A program made the translations under genes and the position numbers. Shown piece after piece: positions 16,150 to 25,822 of a DNA stretch of 34,445 bases (positions within the stretch are counted from its first letter, which is position 1; every line of letters begins with the position of its first letter). Below the pieces are notes generated by a model. The model worked only from the letters and a program-made list of their open reading frames with translations, was not told where the DNA came from and did not search any database. The stretch covers positions 1 to 34,445 of the forward strand of contig PLZN01000495.1 in NCBI GenBank assembly GCA_003152195.1. Direction: 5' to 3'. The DNA is from Acidobacteriaceae bacterium (lineage in GTDB: Bacteria; Acidobacteriota; Terriglobia; Terriglobales; Acidobacteriaceae).

Positions 16150-18089
16150 AACCGCGCACCCTCTACAGGCATTTACGCGAAAAGCCCGTCGTGACGCTGG
16201 TGGGGGAAGCAACATGGCGCGGAATCAAAACCATTCGGCAATGGCGACTGCGGAATGTGAGCAGGAATGGCGATTGCCCTGTCCGCTTTCGTCCCATCGG
16301 CTATTATCGCTGCCAGAGGGAGCTTGTCTCTGAGCAGTCCAGACAGAGCATCCTTGGTTATGCAGATGCAATTCTAAGCGGGGAGTATCCGCTGATGGGA
16401 TACGGAAGCCCCAGTCTCGGAGTGAACCCCGACTGGCATTGCGATTGGGTTTCCGGGAAGCGCTGGCCTCTCGAGGCATCCAGGAATCTGCTCATCGTTC
16501 GTCACGACGGGTCGGACGTGAAAGTCCCCTGGGAACTCTCCCGCCTGCAATTCGCTCCGGTTGTTGCCAAGGCGCATTTGTTGACCGGCGATAACAAATA
16601 TAGGACCGGTCTGCAATGTTTGCTGACAGATTGGACTGTGCGCAATCCGCTGGAGATGGGAGTGAACTGGACCATCGCGATGGAGGCGGCGCTGCGGGGA
16701 ATCAGCCTCTGTCTCACCATGGATCTATTGTGGCCTTTTACCAGCGAAGAACAGCCATGGCTCGATCTGCTAACGAGATCCCTCTGGCAGCATCTTCGTT
16801 TCATCGAGGCTCACAGCGAGTTTTCCCATGTGCTGCGGAGCAATCATTATCTGAGCAACATCGTCGGGCTAACGACCTTGTCTGCATATCTCCACGGTCC
16901 AGGGATGTCGCATCGGCTGGAAAAATATGCGCGAGCGGTTGACCGTGAAATCCTGCTTCAGACGTATCCGGATGGCGGCGATTGCGAGGCCTCGACTGGG
17001 TATCACGTTCTGGTTGCGCAGATGTTTCTACACTCCTTTCTAGTGCAGCAGCGGTGCGGGAGAGCAATCGGCCGGGAGTTTGAGACTCGTCTGGGACTTA
17101 TGTTCCAGTGGCTTTCCGTGCTGGCCGGTAACGAGGGGAAATTGCCTCACATAGGGGACTGCGATAATGGGAGGGTCGAGTTGCTCCTCGACGATATCTC
17201 GCAATCGGTACTTTCCTCTTGTGCGCGCCATTCGCTGCGAGTGGGTGGTCTCTCCGGCTTGGCATCGTATTTGCTCAAGCTGGGCTTCGGCGGCGATCGG
17301 GCCGATGCGGTATGGTTTGGCTACGTGGGCGGGTCCACCCTAAGGAGCGAGGATAAGCCTATCTCGCTGATGCCTGACTCGGGAGTTGCGATTGCGCGCT
17401 CGCGCGAGGCCGTTGCTGTTTTTTGCGCGATGCCGAATGGGATTGGAGGGAAAGGAAGTCATACCCATTGCGACAAACTATCTGTCATTTTTCGCCTGGG
17501 TGCTGACGAAGTTTTCTGCGATAGCGGCAGCCGCGGCTATACGCGTTCGGCAGAGCTTCGTAATCTGTACCGCTCGACGAAGGCGCACAATACCCTGGTT
17601 GTCGATGACGCAGACCAGAATATTATTCCCTCTGGCCATCAATGTCTCTTCCAATGCGGCAACGAGGCTGCTGTGTCCGCGATCGAAGTATCCGGTGACG
17701 CCGAGGAGACACGAGTGCTGCGAGCTTCGCATCGGGGCTATTCCCGGTTTGGTATTGAGCACCAGAGGACGGTCCACTTGAGCGAGACTGCATTGCTGCT
17801 CATCGACGAGCTGAGTGGCACCGGAGAGCATATGCTTGATCTGCGATTCTTGTTGGGGCCCGAATGGCATGTTTCTTCTGAGACGGGCACTGGACAGGCA
17901 GTGAGTTGCGTTATCGATGGATCACGGCATCTTACTCTAAGATGTGAGGCAGAGAGTTCACTGACGCTGAGGGTTCTACCCGCGGAGATCTCACGTGAAT
18001 ATGGTTCGTATTTACCTGCGAGTTGTATCCAGATCCAAACTATGGCCAGCCTGCCCGCCAGCGTGCAGACTCGTGTGAGATGGGACTGA
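16146..18089 (+). CDS. Heparinase II/III-family protein (polysaccharide lyase-like)
   Basis: ATG at 16146 overlaps the preceding TGA (ATGA). 'RSNHYLSNIVGL', 'YPDGGDCEASTGYHVLVAQMF', 'GSHTHCDKLSVIFRLGADEVFCDSGSRGYT'. Confidence 0.9.
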   Translation: MKPRTLYRHLREKPVVTLVGEATWRGIKTIRQWRLRNVSRNGDCPVRFRPIGYYRCQRELVSEQSRQSILGYADAILSGEYPLMGYGSPSLGVNPDWHCDWVSGKRWPLEASRNLLIVRHDGSDVKVPWELSRLQFAPVVAKAHLLTGDNKYRTGLQCLLTDWTVRNPLEMGVNWTIAMEAALRGISLCLTMDLLWPFTSEEQPWLDLLTRSLWQHLRFIEAHSEFSHVLRSNHYLSNIVGLTTLSAYLHGPGMSHRLEKYARAVDREILLQTYPDGGDCEASTGYHVLVAQMFLHSFLVQQRCGRAIGREFETRLGLMFQWLSVLAGNEGKLPHIGDCDNGRVELLLDDISQSVLSSCARHSLRVGGLSGLASYLLKLGFGGDRADAVWFGYVGGSTLRSEDKPISLMPDSGVAIARSREAVAVFCAMPNGIGGKGSHTHCDKLSVIFRLGADEVFCDSGSRGYTRSAELRNLYRSTKAHNTLVVDDADQNIIPSGHQCLFQCGNEAAVSAIEVSGDAEETRVLRASHRGYSRFGIEHQRTVHLSETALLLIDELSGTGEHMLDLRFLLGPEWHVSSETGTGQAVSCVIDGSRHLTLRCEAESSLTLRVLPAEISREYGSYLPASCIQIQTMASLPASVQTRVRWD

Positions 18090-18093
18090 AATC

Positions 18094-19293
18094 ATGAGTC
18101 TTGGATTAGAGGGTGAAAGCATTGTCTGCTTCGCGGGTGAGGACTGGTGGTATCACCACCCTCACTCGAAGAATCATCTGCTCAAGCGCTACGCAACGCG
18201 TAATAAGGTGCTCTTTGTGAATTCCATCACCATGGGGCTTCCATCGATGTCGAATCCTGATTTTTTCCTCAAGATCAGGCGGAAGTTGAAGAGCTATATG
18301 CGCTGGTTGCGAAAGGTTCCCGAAGGCCTGTGGGTGATGACGCCGGTCAATGTGCCGCTCTACGGGTCCAGAATGGGCAGATGGCTCAATCGAATTCTGT
18401 TGCTCGCACAGGTGCGGCTGGCCATGCTCCTGCTCAAAATGTCGCGTCCGATTCTGTGGGTGGCGATTCCCACCGCGGCTGAGATGGCAGGATGCTTCGA
18501 TGAAAAGATACTGCTCTATCAGGTGTCGGACAAATACGAAGCCAACCAGGATAGCGCGTTATCCGCGCAAGTCATCCGGAACTTCGATCATCAGCTCAAA
18601 GAGGCGGCGGACGTGGTGATGTATTCGGGCCGGAAGTTGTTTGAGGAAGCGACGGAGCCGAATCGGTTTTTTCTGGAACAGGCTGTGGATTTCGAACTCT
18701 TCTCGAATCTGAAAGTCCAGCCTGCGCCGGAACTGGCCGGCATGCCTCATCCGATCCTAGGTTATTTCGGCACAATGGATTACGTAATGGATACGGATCT
18801 GATGGCAGAGGTCTCGCGGTTACGTCCCGAGTGGCATTGGGTGTTGCTTGGTCTCAAGTCCAACCTGGTGAAAATCTCCGCTCCGAATGTTCATTTTCTG
18901 GGTTCAAAACCGTACCAGGATCTACCCCGATATATTCGTCACTTCGACGTGTGTGTTTTGCCATGGCGCCAGAAGAACGCTTTCACCAGCTATGGAAGCG
19001 CGATTAAGGTACGCGAGTATCTGGCGACCGGGAAGCCGGTAGTTATTTCGCCCCTCTATGAATACCTGAACACTCGGGGACTGCGGATCTATCGCAGCAC
19101 GGAGGAGTTCATAAGCCACATCGAAAGCGTGCTGGAAAGTGACACTGCGGAGTTGGCCGCGCAACGGCAGGCGGTGGTGAGAGATTGCACATGGGATGCA
19201 AGGGCGCGGCAATTGGCGGCGCTGATCGACTCCGTTCTGCGCGGCCGGCGGTACACATATCCCTACTCAACAACCTTGCTGGAGGGCAATTGA
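18094..19293 (+). CDS. Glycosyltransferase
   Basis: 399 aa; 'FAGEDWWYHHPHSKNHLLKRYATRNKVLFVNS', 'GYFGTMDYVMDTDLMAEVSRLRPEWHWVLLG', 'IKVREYLATGKPVVIS'. Confidence 0.88.
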   Translation: MSLGLEGESIVCFAGEDWWYHHPHSKNHLLKRYATRNKVLFVNSITMGLPSMSNPDFFLKIRRKLKSYMRWLRKVPEGLWVMTPVNVPLYGSRMGRWLNRILLLAQVRLAMLLLKMSRPILWVAIPTAAEMAGCFDEKILLYQVSDKYEANQDSALSAQVIRNFDHQLKEAADVVMYSGRKLFEEATEPNRFFLEQAVDFELFSNLKVQPAPELAGMPHPILGYFGTMDYVMDTDLMAEVSRLRPEWHWVLLGLKSNLVKISAPNVHFLGSKPYQDLPRYIRHFDVCVLPWRQKNAFTSYGSAIKVREYLATGKPVVISPLYEYLNTRGLRIYRSTEEFISHIESVLESDTAELAAQRQAVVRDCTWDARARQLAALIDSVLRGRRYTYPYSTTLLEGN

Positions 19294-19347
19294 GACCAAA
19301 CGATTCACAGCCGGCAACTCGCGTTCCTTCGACCTTCCGGGGAAGGC

Positions 19348-21516
19348 ATGATGCGCGCTTTACTTGAAGATCTGAAGTCGGGTGAAGTCTCTACACACGA
19401 CGTGCCTGCCCCCGAGATTCAGGCAGGAGGCATTCTCGTACGCACGGCTTTCTCAGCGATCAGCGCCGGCACGGAGAAAGTGACGGTGGAATCTGGCCGG
19501 AAGTCTCTGCTCGGCAAGGCAATGGCCCGCCCCGATCTGGTAAAGCAGGTGCTGCAATACGCGCAATCGAACGGAGTCAAGGCTGCGTATCAAAAGGTGC
19601 AGGCCCGCCTGGACACACTCTCTACCCTGGGTTACTCATGCTCCGGCCATGTGCTCGAAGCGAGTCCGAACGTTGCCGGGTTTCAACCCGGCGACCGGGT
19701 CGCGTGCGCAGGAGTCGGTTATGCCAACCATTGTGAGGTTAACTTCGTGCCCTGCAATCTCGCGGTCCGCGTTCCGGAGAATGTCAGCCTGGAGGCGGCT
19801 GCGCTGACGACGATTGGAGCGATCGCGATGCAGGGCGTGCGCCAGGCGGACGTCGCGGTCGGGGAGACGGTAGCGGTCATTGGGGCTGGGCTGGTAGGCG
19901 TTCTGGCAATTCAGATCCTGCGCGCCGCCGGCTGCAGAGTGATCGCGATCGATCTTTCCAGCGAACGCGCTGCGAATGCTATAGCGCTCGGCGCGCACCT
20001 CGGGCTGAGCACCAGCGATCCTGCATTGGAAAGCGCGGTTAAGAGCTTCTCCCGGTATGGAGTGGATGCCGCGCTGATAACAGCGGCTACCAAGTCGGCC
20101 GAGCCGTTGGAGCTGGCGGCAAAGCTGCTCAGGGACCGGGGCCGCATCTCCGTCATCGGAGACGTCGGCATGGGCGTATCCCGAACCAACATGTACATGA
20201 AAGAGATCTCGCTGTCGATGTCTCGATCCTATGGTCCTGGCCGCTATGATCCGCAATACGAAGAAGGGGGCCAGGATTATCCGATAGGCTTCGTCCGCTG
20301 GACGGAAAAGCGGAACATGGAGGCTTTCCTGGATCTGCTTGCGGCCGGTGCGCTTCATGTCGAGCCGCTGCTTGCACATCGTTATCCGGTCGAAGAAGGC
20401 GGCAAGGCTTATGCCGGCCTACAGACCAGCATCTATACCGGGCTTATCGATTATCATGCACCTTCCGATTTCCAAATTCCTGACAAAAGGCATGTTGCGC
20501 CGCGTCCTGTGCTGCCGCGGCCGGTGGGCAAGCTGCGTGTGGGATGCGTCGGCGCAGGAGGATTTGCTCGCGGCGTTATCTTTCCCCACCTGCGCTCCTC
20601 TGCCGGGCTGATCCTGGAGTCTGTAGCGACGAGTTCGGGCGCGGCTGCCGAATCTGCTCGCAAGGGATTTGGTTTCAGGATTGCGGAGTCGCCCACCGAA
20701 CTACTTTCTAATCCCAATGTGGACGCGGCATTCATTCTTACACGGCATGACAGCCACGCAGCTTACGTCAAAAGCGCACTCGAGCAGGGGAAAGCCGTGT
20801 TTGTCGAGAAACCCCTTGCCGTAGACCGTGAGCAGTTGGAGAGGGTGCGAATGGCGTACGCAAAAGCGTTGTCAGAAAATCGCTCTCCATTTCTCATGGT
20901 GGGATTCAATCGCCGCTTCTCACCCTTCACGGAGAGGATGATGAAATTCTTTGCCCGCCGCAGCGATCCAATGCTGGTGCATGTCCGCTGCAACGGAGGG
21001 TTCGTCCCTCGCACCAGTTGGATTCAGCATCCGGGCAATGGGGGAAGGATCATTGGTGAGTTGTGTCATTTTGTCGATTGGGCGCGAGCTATTGTGCGAT
21101 GCCCAATGCGGACGGTCACCGCCGCGGCCCTGCCGGACACCGGACGCTACAACCGGGATAACGTAACCAGCACCATCTCCTTTCAGGACGGATCTTTGGC
21201 GAATCTGCTGTATCTCGCCAATGGCGATCATGCAGTGGCGAAGGAATATTTCGAGGTATTCTGCGAAGGAAGCGTCGCGCGCTTGGATGATTTCAAGACT
21301 CTTTCTCTGTCCCGCAACGGCAAGACGGAGACGATCAAAGGTGGCCGGGATAAAGGCCATCACCGGGAAATGGAGCTGACTATCGAAGCAATGGAGCAGG
21401 GTAAAGATGCGCCAATTCCCTTCGCAGAGCTAATCGAGGTGACGGAGGCAACCTTCGCTGTGGAGGAAGCGATCAGGACTCAAAAGACGGTGTCTCTCAA
21501 CCCACCGGCCCGTTGA
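19348..21516 (+). CDS. Bi-domain oxidoreductase: zinc-type alcohol dehydrogenase + Gfo/Idh/MocA
   Basis: N-term 'AFSAISAGTEKVTVESG', 'VAVIGAGLVGVLAIQILRAAGCRVIAIDL'; C-term 'LRVGCVGAGGFARGVIFPHLR', 'AVFVEKPLAVD'. Confidence 0.93.
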   Translation: MMRALLEDLKSGEVSTHDVPAPEIQAGGILVRTAFSAISAGTEKVTVESGRKSLLGKAMARPDLVKQVLQYAQSNGVKAAYQKVQARLDTLSTLGYSCSGHVLEASPNVAGFQPGDRVACAGVGYANHCEVNFVPCNLAVRVPENVSLEAAALTTIGAIAMQGVRQADVAVGETVAVIGAGLVGVLAIQILRAAGCRVIAIDLSSERAANAIALGAHLGLSTSDPALESAVKSFSRYGVDAALITAATKSAEPLELAAKLLRDRGRISVIGDVGMGVSRTNMYMKEISLSMSRSYGPGRYDPQYEEGGQDYPIGFVRWTEKRNMEAFLDLLAAGALHVEPLLAHRYPVEEGGKAYAGLQTSIYTGLIDYHAPSDFQIPDKRHVAPRPVLPRPVGKLRVGCVGAGGFARGVIFPHLRSSAGLILESVATSSGAAAESARKGFGFRIAESPTELLSNPNVDAAFILTRHDSHAAYVKSALEQGKAVFVEKPLAVDREQLERVRMAYAKALSENRSPFLMVGFNRRFSPFTERMMKFFARRSDPMLVHVRCNGGFVPRTSWIQHPGNGGRIIGELCHFVDWARAIVRCPMRTVTAAALPDTGRYNRDNVTSTISFQDGSLANLLYLANGDHAVAKEYFEVFCEGSVARLDDFKTLSLSRNGKTETIKGGRDKGHHREMELTIEAMEQGKDAPIPFAELIEVTEATFAVEEAIRTQKTVSLNPPAR

Positions 21517-21626
21517 GTCCATCATTCAACCGTCCCTGGCCGTGTTTCTTAACCTACCCCGCACCCGTGCTGGGCTATTTTAGCCAGAGCTGTCTAATTT
21601 AGCGGATAGGCGGGCTGACCAACGGG

Positions 21627-21789
21627 GGGTGCCCCACGTTCGCCCCAGCGTACGTGGGACGAAAGAGAGGGCGAAGCCCCACCATTGTTTTTTGCCCTAG
21701 CGGAATTAAGCGCGGTTGCGCCCTTCTGGGAGAGCAATGGAAACTAATCATCATTGTCCCAGGTACGCTGGGGCGAACTTGGGGCACCC
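21627..21789. repeat. Long-armed palindromic repeat (34-bp arms, 32/34 complementary)
   Basis: GGGTGCCCCACGTTCGCCCCAGCGTACGTGGGAC (21627..21660) vs GTCCCAGGTACGCTGGGGCGAACTTGGGGCACCC (21756..21789); each arm also folds on itself. Confidence 0.9.
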
Positions 21790-21957
21790 AGCGCTTCGCT
21801 TAGGAGCGGGCTAACTGCTAACCGTTGTCCGTGAATGTTTCAGGTGTTGCCCAGATTGAACGGTCGGAAAGGCTAATTTGGGCAAAACTGAACTTCAACC
21901 GTCCGTCTTTAGCGGACGTTAGATGGTTTCAAATGAACGTATCTGGTCTTTATCTTT

Positions 21958-23460
21958 ATGGAACTATTTAAAAACCCCGCTGCGGCGCCGGATGTAGGAT
22001 CGCCGGGCACGACGCGTCCGCTGTGCTGGATGCTCGTCTTTCTATCTTTGGTGCCGACCGCGATCGTGCTCCCGATGGCTCCTACGAAGATTGGCATCGC
22101 CATCCTTGCGGGATGGATCGTGCTGATCTGGATTGCAATCACCTTTGCGCGCGGTCAGTTCCATTACGTCGTTCCCATGTGGGTGGCCGTATACCCATAC
22201 TGCTACTATTTCTTCACCTTCCCGAGGGAGCGGTCCATCTTCACCGTTGACCGCGCATTTATCGTACTGCTGGTCATTGAGATGCTTGTTATCTCGCGAA
22301 AGGCCTTCGCCGCGCCGCTCACGCGCGACGTGCGTATCAGCGCGTATTTTTGGGGTCTCTATCTACTGGTCTGCATTTTCTCTCTTGCGGGTCACGCCCC
22401 CTCTGAAGCATTGCCCTTCTACCGTTTGTTAGTAGAGGGCATGCTGATGCCTGCCCTGCTTGGTTTGTATGCGATGCGTTACTTCCCGCTGCTTAAGGAT
22501 CTTCAGAAGCTCCATTTAGGTGCCTGCCTCCTGGGTCTTGGCCTATGCATCACCGGGCTCATTGAATTGACGACGGAGATAGATCTATTTCCCTGGAACG
22601 AATCAGAACCGATGTTTACCGACACCCACCTCCGGCGAGCCGATGGGCCTTTCGAGCAGCAGGTTGTCTTATCCATGGTGGCTATACTCGCCTTCTTCTT
22701 CATCATCTATTTGCGGCGCCTTATGCCGCATCGAATCTCCCTTCGGCAAACGCTGCTCCATAAGACAGGCGCTGTGGCTGCGTTCACGGCAGCGCTGATT
22801 CCGTTAAATCGCGGTCTGGTATTTGCGTTGGTCCCGATTGCCGTCGTCGACTCCTGTTCGAGGCACCGTTTGATTTCGCGGCGAACGTGGGCCACACTTT
22901 TCGGGATGATCCTGCTCGCAGCTGTTGCGGCAAAGCTGCTCGATCCCCGCCTTTATGATGATCGTGTTTCCAGCCCAGACAACGTTTATCAACGGGTTGC
23001 ACAGCATATGGAAACGCTGCGAGTGGTTCATGAGTATCCGTTCTTCGGGGTGGGATTCGGTTTATACCACGATGTTGCTTCCCGGAATCCACGATACATG
23101 GCGAAATGGAAGGGCATCGAGTCGATGAACTATCCGCACAATGCGCTGATGACAGTTCTTTCGGAAGAGGGCATCGTCGGCTTGCTGTTCTATGTTGTGG
23201 CCCAGGTTTTTCTGGTACGAGCGATGTGGAGGATCCGCAAAGCCTATCCACCGGGTTGGCTGGCGTTTCTTTACTGTTTTCTTGTTTACGTGCTGATCGG
23301 CCTGGACTACGGCACCGTTTACTTTTCTGACATCAATCTGTTTTATCTTTTTATCCTTGGCGTGCTCTACCAGCTGCAGATAAGAATGGCGCACGAACAA
23401 GAGTTCGCTGTCCTGAACTCGCCTAATCAAAGTTCGTCTTTGCAAGTCGTGGAATGCTAG
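21958..23460 (+). CDS. O-antigen ligase/polymerase (Wzy/WaaL-like) membrane protein
   Basis: About 12 hydrophobic segments; 'RVVHEYPFFGVGFGLYHDVASRNPRYMAKWKGIESMNYPHNALMTVLSEEGIVGLLFYV' matches the Wzy_C-type H-N signature. Confidence 0.87.
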   Translation: MELFKNPAAAPDVGSPGTTRPLCWMLVFLSLVPTAIVLPMAPTKIGIAILAGWIVLIWIAITFARGQFHYVVPMWVAVYPYCYYFFTFPRERSIFTVDRAFIVLLVIEMLVISRKAFAAPLTRDVRISAYFWGLYLLVCIFSLAGHAPSEALPFYRLLVEGMLMPALLGLYAMRYFPLLKDLQKLHLGACLLGLGLCITGLIELTTEIDLFPWNESEPMFTDTHLRRADGPFEQQVVLSMVAILAFFFIIYLRRLMPHRISLRQTLLHKTGAVAAFTAALIPLNRGLVFALVPIAVVDSCSRHRLISRRTWATLFGMILLAAVAAKLLDPRLYDDRVSSPDNVYQRVAQHMETLRVVHEYPFFGVGFGLYHDVASRNPRYMAKWKGIESMNYPHNALMTVLSEEGIVGLLFYVVAQVFLVRAMWRIRKAYPPGWLAFLYCFLVYVLIGLDYGTVYFSDINLFYLFILGVLYQLQIRMAHEQEFAVLNSPNQSSSLQVVEC

Positions 23461-23707
23461 TGTGGTGAGTTGTTAATTCGCATAACAATTTTGTCATCTC
23501 GACCGGAGCGCACCCTGGATTTCCTACTGCGCGGCACTAACAATGGCCACGTGTGCGGCTTTCTTTCAGGAAAGCCGCATGAAGTTCGCTGATCCCACCA
23601 AGCCCGACAGGAAATCCGGGGGTAGCGGAGTGGAGAGACCTGCGGTTTCTACGATCTACGCCGCGTCTCCGCTCTTTGATGATGTGACGAACTAATGACT
23701 CACCACA
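23461..23707. mobile_element. MITE-like element 1 (247 bp), TSD CTAG (23457..23460 / 23708..23711)
   Basis: TIR TGTGGTGAGTTGTTAATTCG / revcomp of right end TGTGGTGAGTCATTAGTTCG; body homologous to element 2; internal hairpin TGCGGCTTTC-N6-GAAAGCCGCA (23554..23579). Confidence 0.88.
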
Positions 23708-23731
23708 CTAGGGCCTGAAGGGGAATACCTA

Positions 23732-24508
23732 TTAGTGCTTGCGTCTCAAGCAAAACATCCAACCGGAAACAAGTGGCAACGGAAGGTGGTCAGCGATGGC
23801 TGCATTCAGGCGGATAAAGAACTCAAATCTGCCCAATAGATGCAATATAAGAGGACCCGAAGCCAGGGACGTCCCGCGGGTCTCGATTAGCAGCAAGTTA
23901 TTCCGGTTGAAGATTTTGCGCAAGCGTGAAACGGTGAACCGCTGTGTGTGCGGACTTCCGTCGTCTGACCCCGCGAGGTACTGCTTATATTTGCCGTTCT
24001 TAAATACTGAGTACAGCCACGCAACCAGCTTGTCAACATGCAGCGCCTGATATGACCGTCGATCCAGCTCAAACTCCCCATAGCCGTTCGGCACGGTGAT
24101 AATGAGTATGCCAGATTCGGCCAGATAGGGTAGCGCCATGCCTAGTAGCATCTCGGGAGCATCGAGATGCTCCAGGACTTCGGAGATAATGACACAATCA
24201 AACTTGCTCTGTGGGAGATCGCTCACCACTCCATGATGAAACCGAACATCAGGTGCCGACCTTCGGCCACGCTGGATCGATGGCCCGTGCGGATCAACGG
24301 CCGTCACCTGGTACCCGCCATCGGCCAGAGGAATAGCAAGTTGCGAACCATTTCCGCATCCAATATCCAATACTCTAAGTTCGAACCTCTTCTTCCCGGG
24401 AAACTCGCGCTGCATCGCGTCGTCCACAAAACGAAGCCGCTTCCCGTATCCCCACAGATTTTCCTGGAGGTATGGTGCTCGCGCATCCCTCTCTGACATA
24501 GAATCCAC
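23732..24508 (-). CDS. Class I SAM-dependent methyltransferase
   Basis: 'LRVLDIGCGNGSQLAIPLADGGYQVTAVDPHG', 'FDCVIISEVLEHLDAPEMLL', 'ILIITVPNGYGEFE'. Confidence 0.92.
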   Translation of the reverse strand: MDSMSERDARAPYLQENLWGYGKRLRFVDDAMQREFPGKKRFELRVLDIGCGNGSQLAIPLADGGYQVTAVDPHGPSIQRGRRSAPDVRFHHGVVSDLPQSKFDCVIISEVLEHLDAPEMLLGMALPYLAESGILIITVPNGYGEFELDRRSYQALHVDKLVAWLYSVFKNGKYKQYLAGSDDGSPHTQRFTVSRLRKIFNRNNLLLIETRGTSLASGPLILHLLGRFEFFIRLNAAIADHLPLPLVSGWMFCLRRKH

Positions 24509-24712
24509 TGACGACCGCCTTCGCTACCTTTGGACCCTCAATCCTTTCTAGCATCTTCGCTGAACAGCGGGAAAGCATGTTGGCTGGTACCTCTTCGCCC
24601 CCGCAATCAAGTAGGTACATAACTCATGGAAGGTGCAAATTCAATTGCGAATCTCTAGCCCATAGGCATAAAATCGTCCGCGTCGGGGTCGAATGCTCTT
24701 GAGGAGGTATGC

Positions 24713-25768
24713 ATGTTCGTCAAGTTACAGTCGGCAATCTCGCTGTTCACCTGCGGCTGTCTTGTCAGTGCGGCTGCTTCCCCGTCGAGCATAGGGTTTG
24801 TTGTGACAAATGGGCAGGCACAGATCGATGGCATGGCCGTACATGGCAACTCAACCCTGTTTCAGGGGAGTGTAGTACAGGCTGGGGACGTGACAACGGA
24901 TCTCATGTTCTCCGGAGGTTCAAATCTGCTCCTCCAGCCGGGCTCCGCGGTGAAGGTCTACCGCGAGTATGCCGTTCTTCAACACGGGATGGCCATTCAG
25001 CGCCGTACTCACGGCTATACGCTGGTTGCAGACGGGTTAAAGGTATCTTCCTTATCTCCGCAAGGCGCAGTTGTCGTTGCCCGGAAAGACAGGTCTCATC
25101 TTGAAGTAGCTGCTCAGGGTGGACCCGCCGAGGTTCGCACGGCTGCAGGCGATTTGGTCGCTCGCCTGGAGCCGGGCAAGGCCCTGAGCTTTGCCATCCA
25201 GGTTTCGCCGCAGAACCCATCCAGTATCCCTTCCCAGCAGGACTCATCTCCCACTCCTGCGGGGCAGAATTCACCCCCTGCCCCCTCGGCACAGGCCGCA
25301 CCACCACCACCGGTGCAAATAACGCTGCACGGTATCCTTCGTAAGGACCATGCCGGGCGATATGGGCATTATCTGCTGACTGATTTAGCAACGAACGTTG
25401 TCTATGAACTCCAAGGGCCAGATCTCGAAGATCTGGTTGGTGCGTCCGTCGAGGTCAAGGGTTCAACTTTCGATGCAATGCCCGCGGAAGGTGCTTCCAA
25501 AGTGATGTCCGTCTCTGACATCCAGCAGGTGCCTCTCGGTAGGGGAAATACAACGGTGACTGCTGGTACGGCCGCTCCTGCTGCGTCGCCCACAGAACCT
25601 GCACCTTCGGGCGAGGCCAGTAATGGGAGCAGTCCCACGACTCCAACGGCATCGCAAAACAACAACAATAAGAAGATCTTGATCATCGTGGGCATCGCGG
25701 GTGCAGCCGTCGTTGGGGTGGCTGTGGGCCTGGCGGGTGGCAAATCACCGACTGTCAGCCCTGAGTAA
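24713..25768 (+). CDS. FecR-like secreted/membrane protein with Pro/Ser linker and C-terminal TM
   Basis: RBS GAGGAGG upstream; 'LFQGSVVQAGDVTTDLMFSGGSNLLLQPGSAVKVYREYAVLQHG', Pro-rich linker, 'NNNNKKILIIVGIAGAAVVGVAVGLAGG' TM. Confidence 0.75.
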   Translation: MFVKLQSAISLFTCGCLVSAAASPSSIGFVVTNGQAQIDGMAVHGNSTLFQGSVVQAGDVTTDLMFSGGSNLLLQPGSAVKVYREYAVLQHGMAIQRRTHGYTLVADGLKVSSLSPQGAVVVARKDRSHLEVAAQGGPAEVRTAAGDLVARLEPGKALSFAIQVSPQNPSSIPSQQDSSPTPAGQNSPPAPSAQAAPPPPVQITLHGILRKDHAGRYGHYLLTDLATNVVYELQGPDLEDLVGASVEVKGSTFDAMPAEGASKVMSVSDIQQVPLGRGNTTVTAGTAAPAASPTEPAPSGEASNGSSPTTPTASQNNNNKKILIIVGIAGAAVVGVAVGLAGGKSPTVSPE

Positions 25769-25822
25769 ATCCTTGCAGTTCAACGAACCCAAAGTTCCTC
25801 CGGCTGCTTAGTCGGCATGGAA

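Noticed and set aside
21526-21915. Short matches TTCAACCGTCC (about 21526 and 21893) and hairpin CGTCCG-N7-CGGACG near 21900
   Set aside because: Short and GC-rich; not clearly linked to the 21627..21789 palindrome boundaries, so not called as TSD or TIR.
25201-25320. Repetitive Pro/Ser/Gln coding stretch in the FecR-like gene
   Set aside because: Ordinary low-complexity linker between domain and TM anchor; no tandem nucleotide repeat of note.
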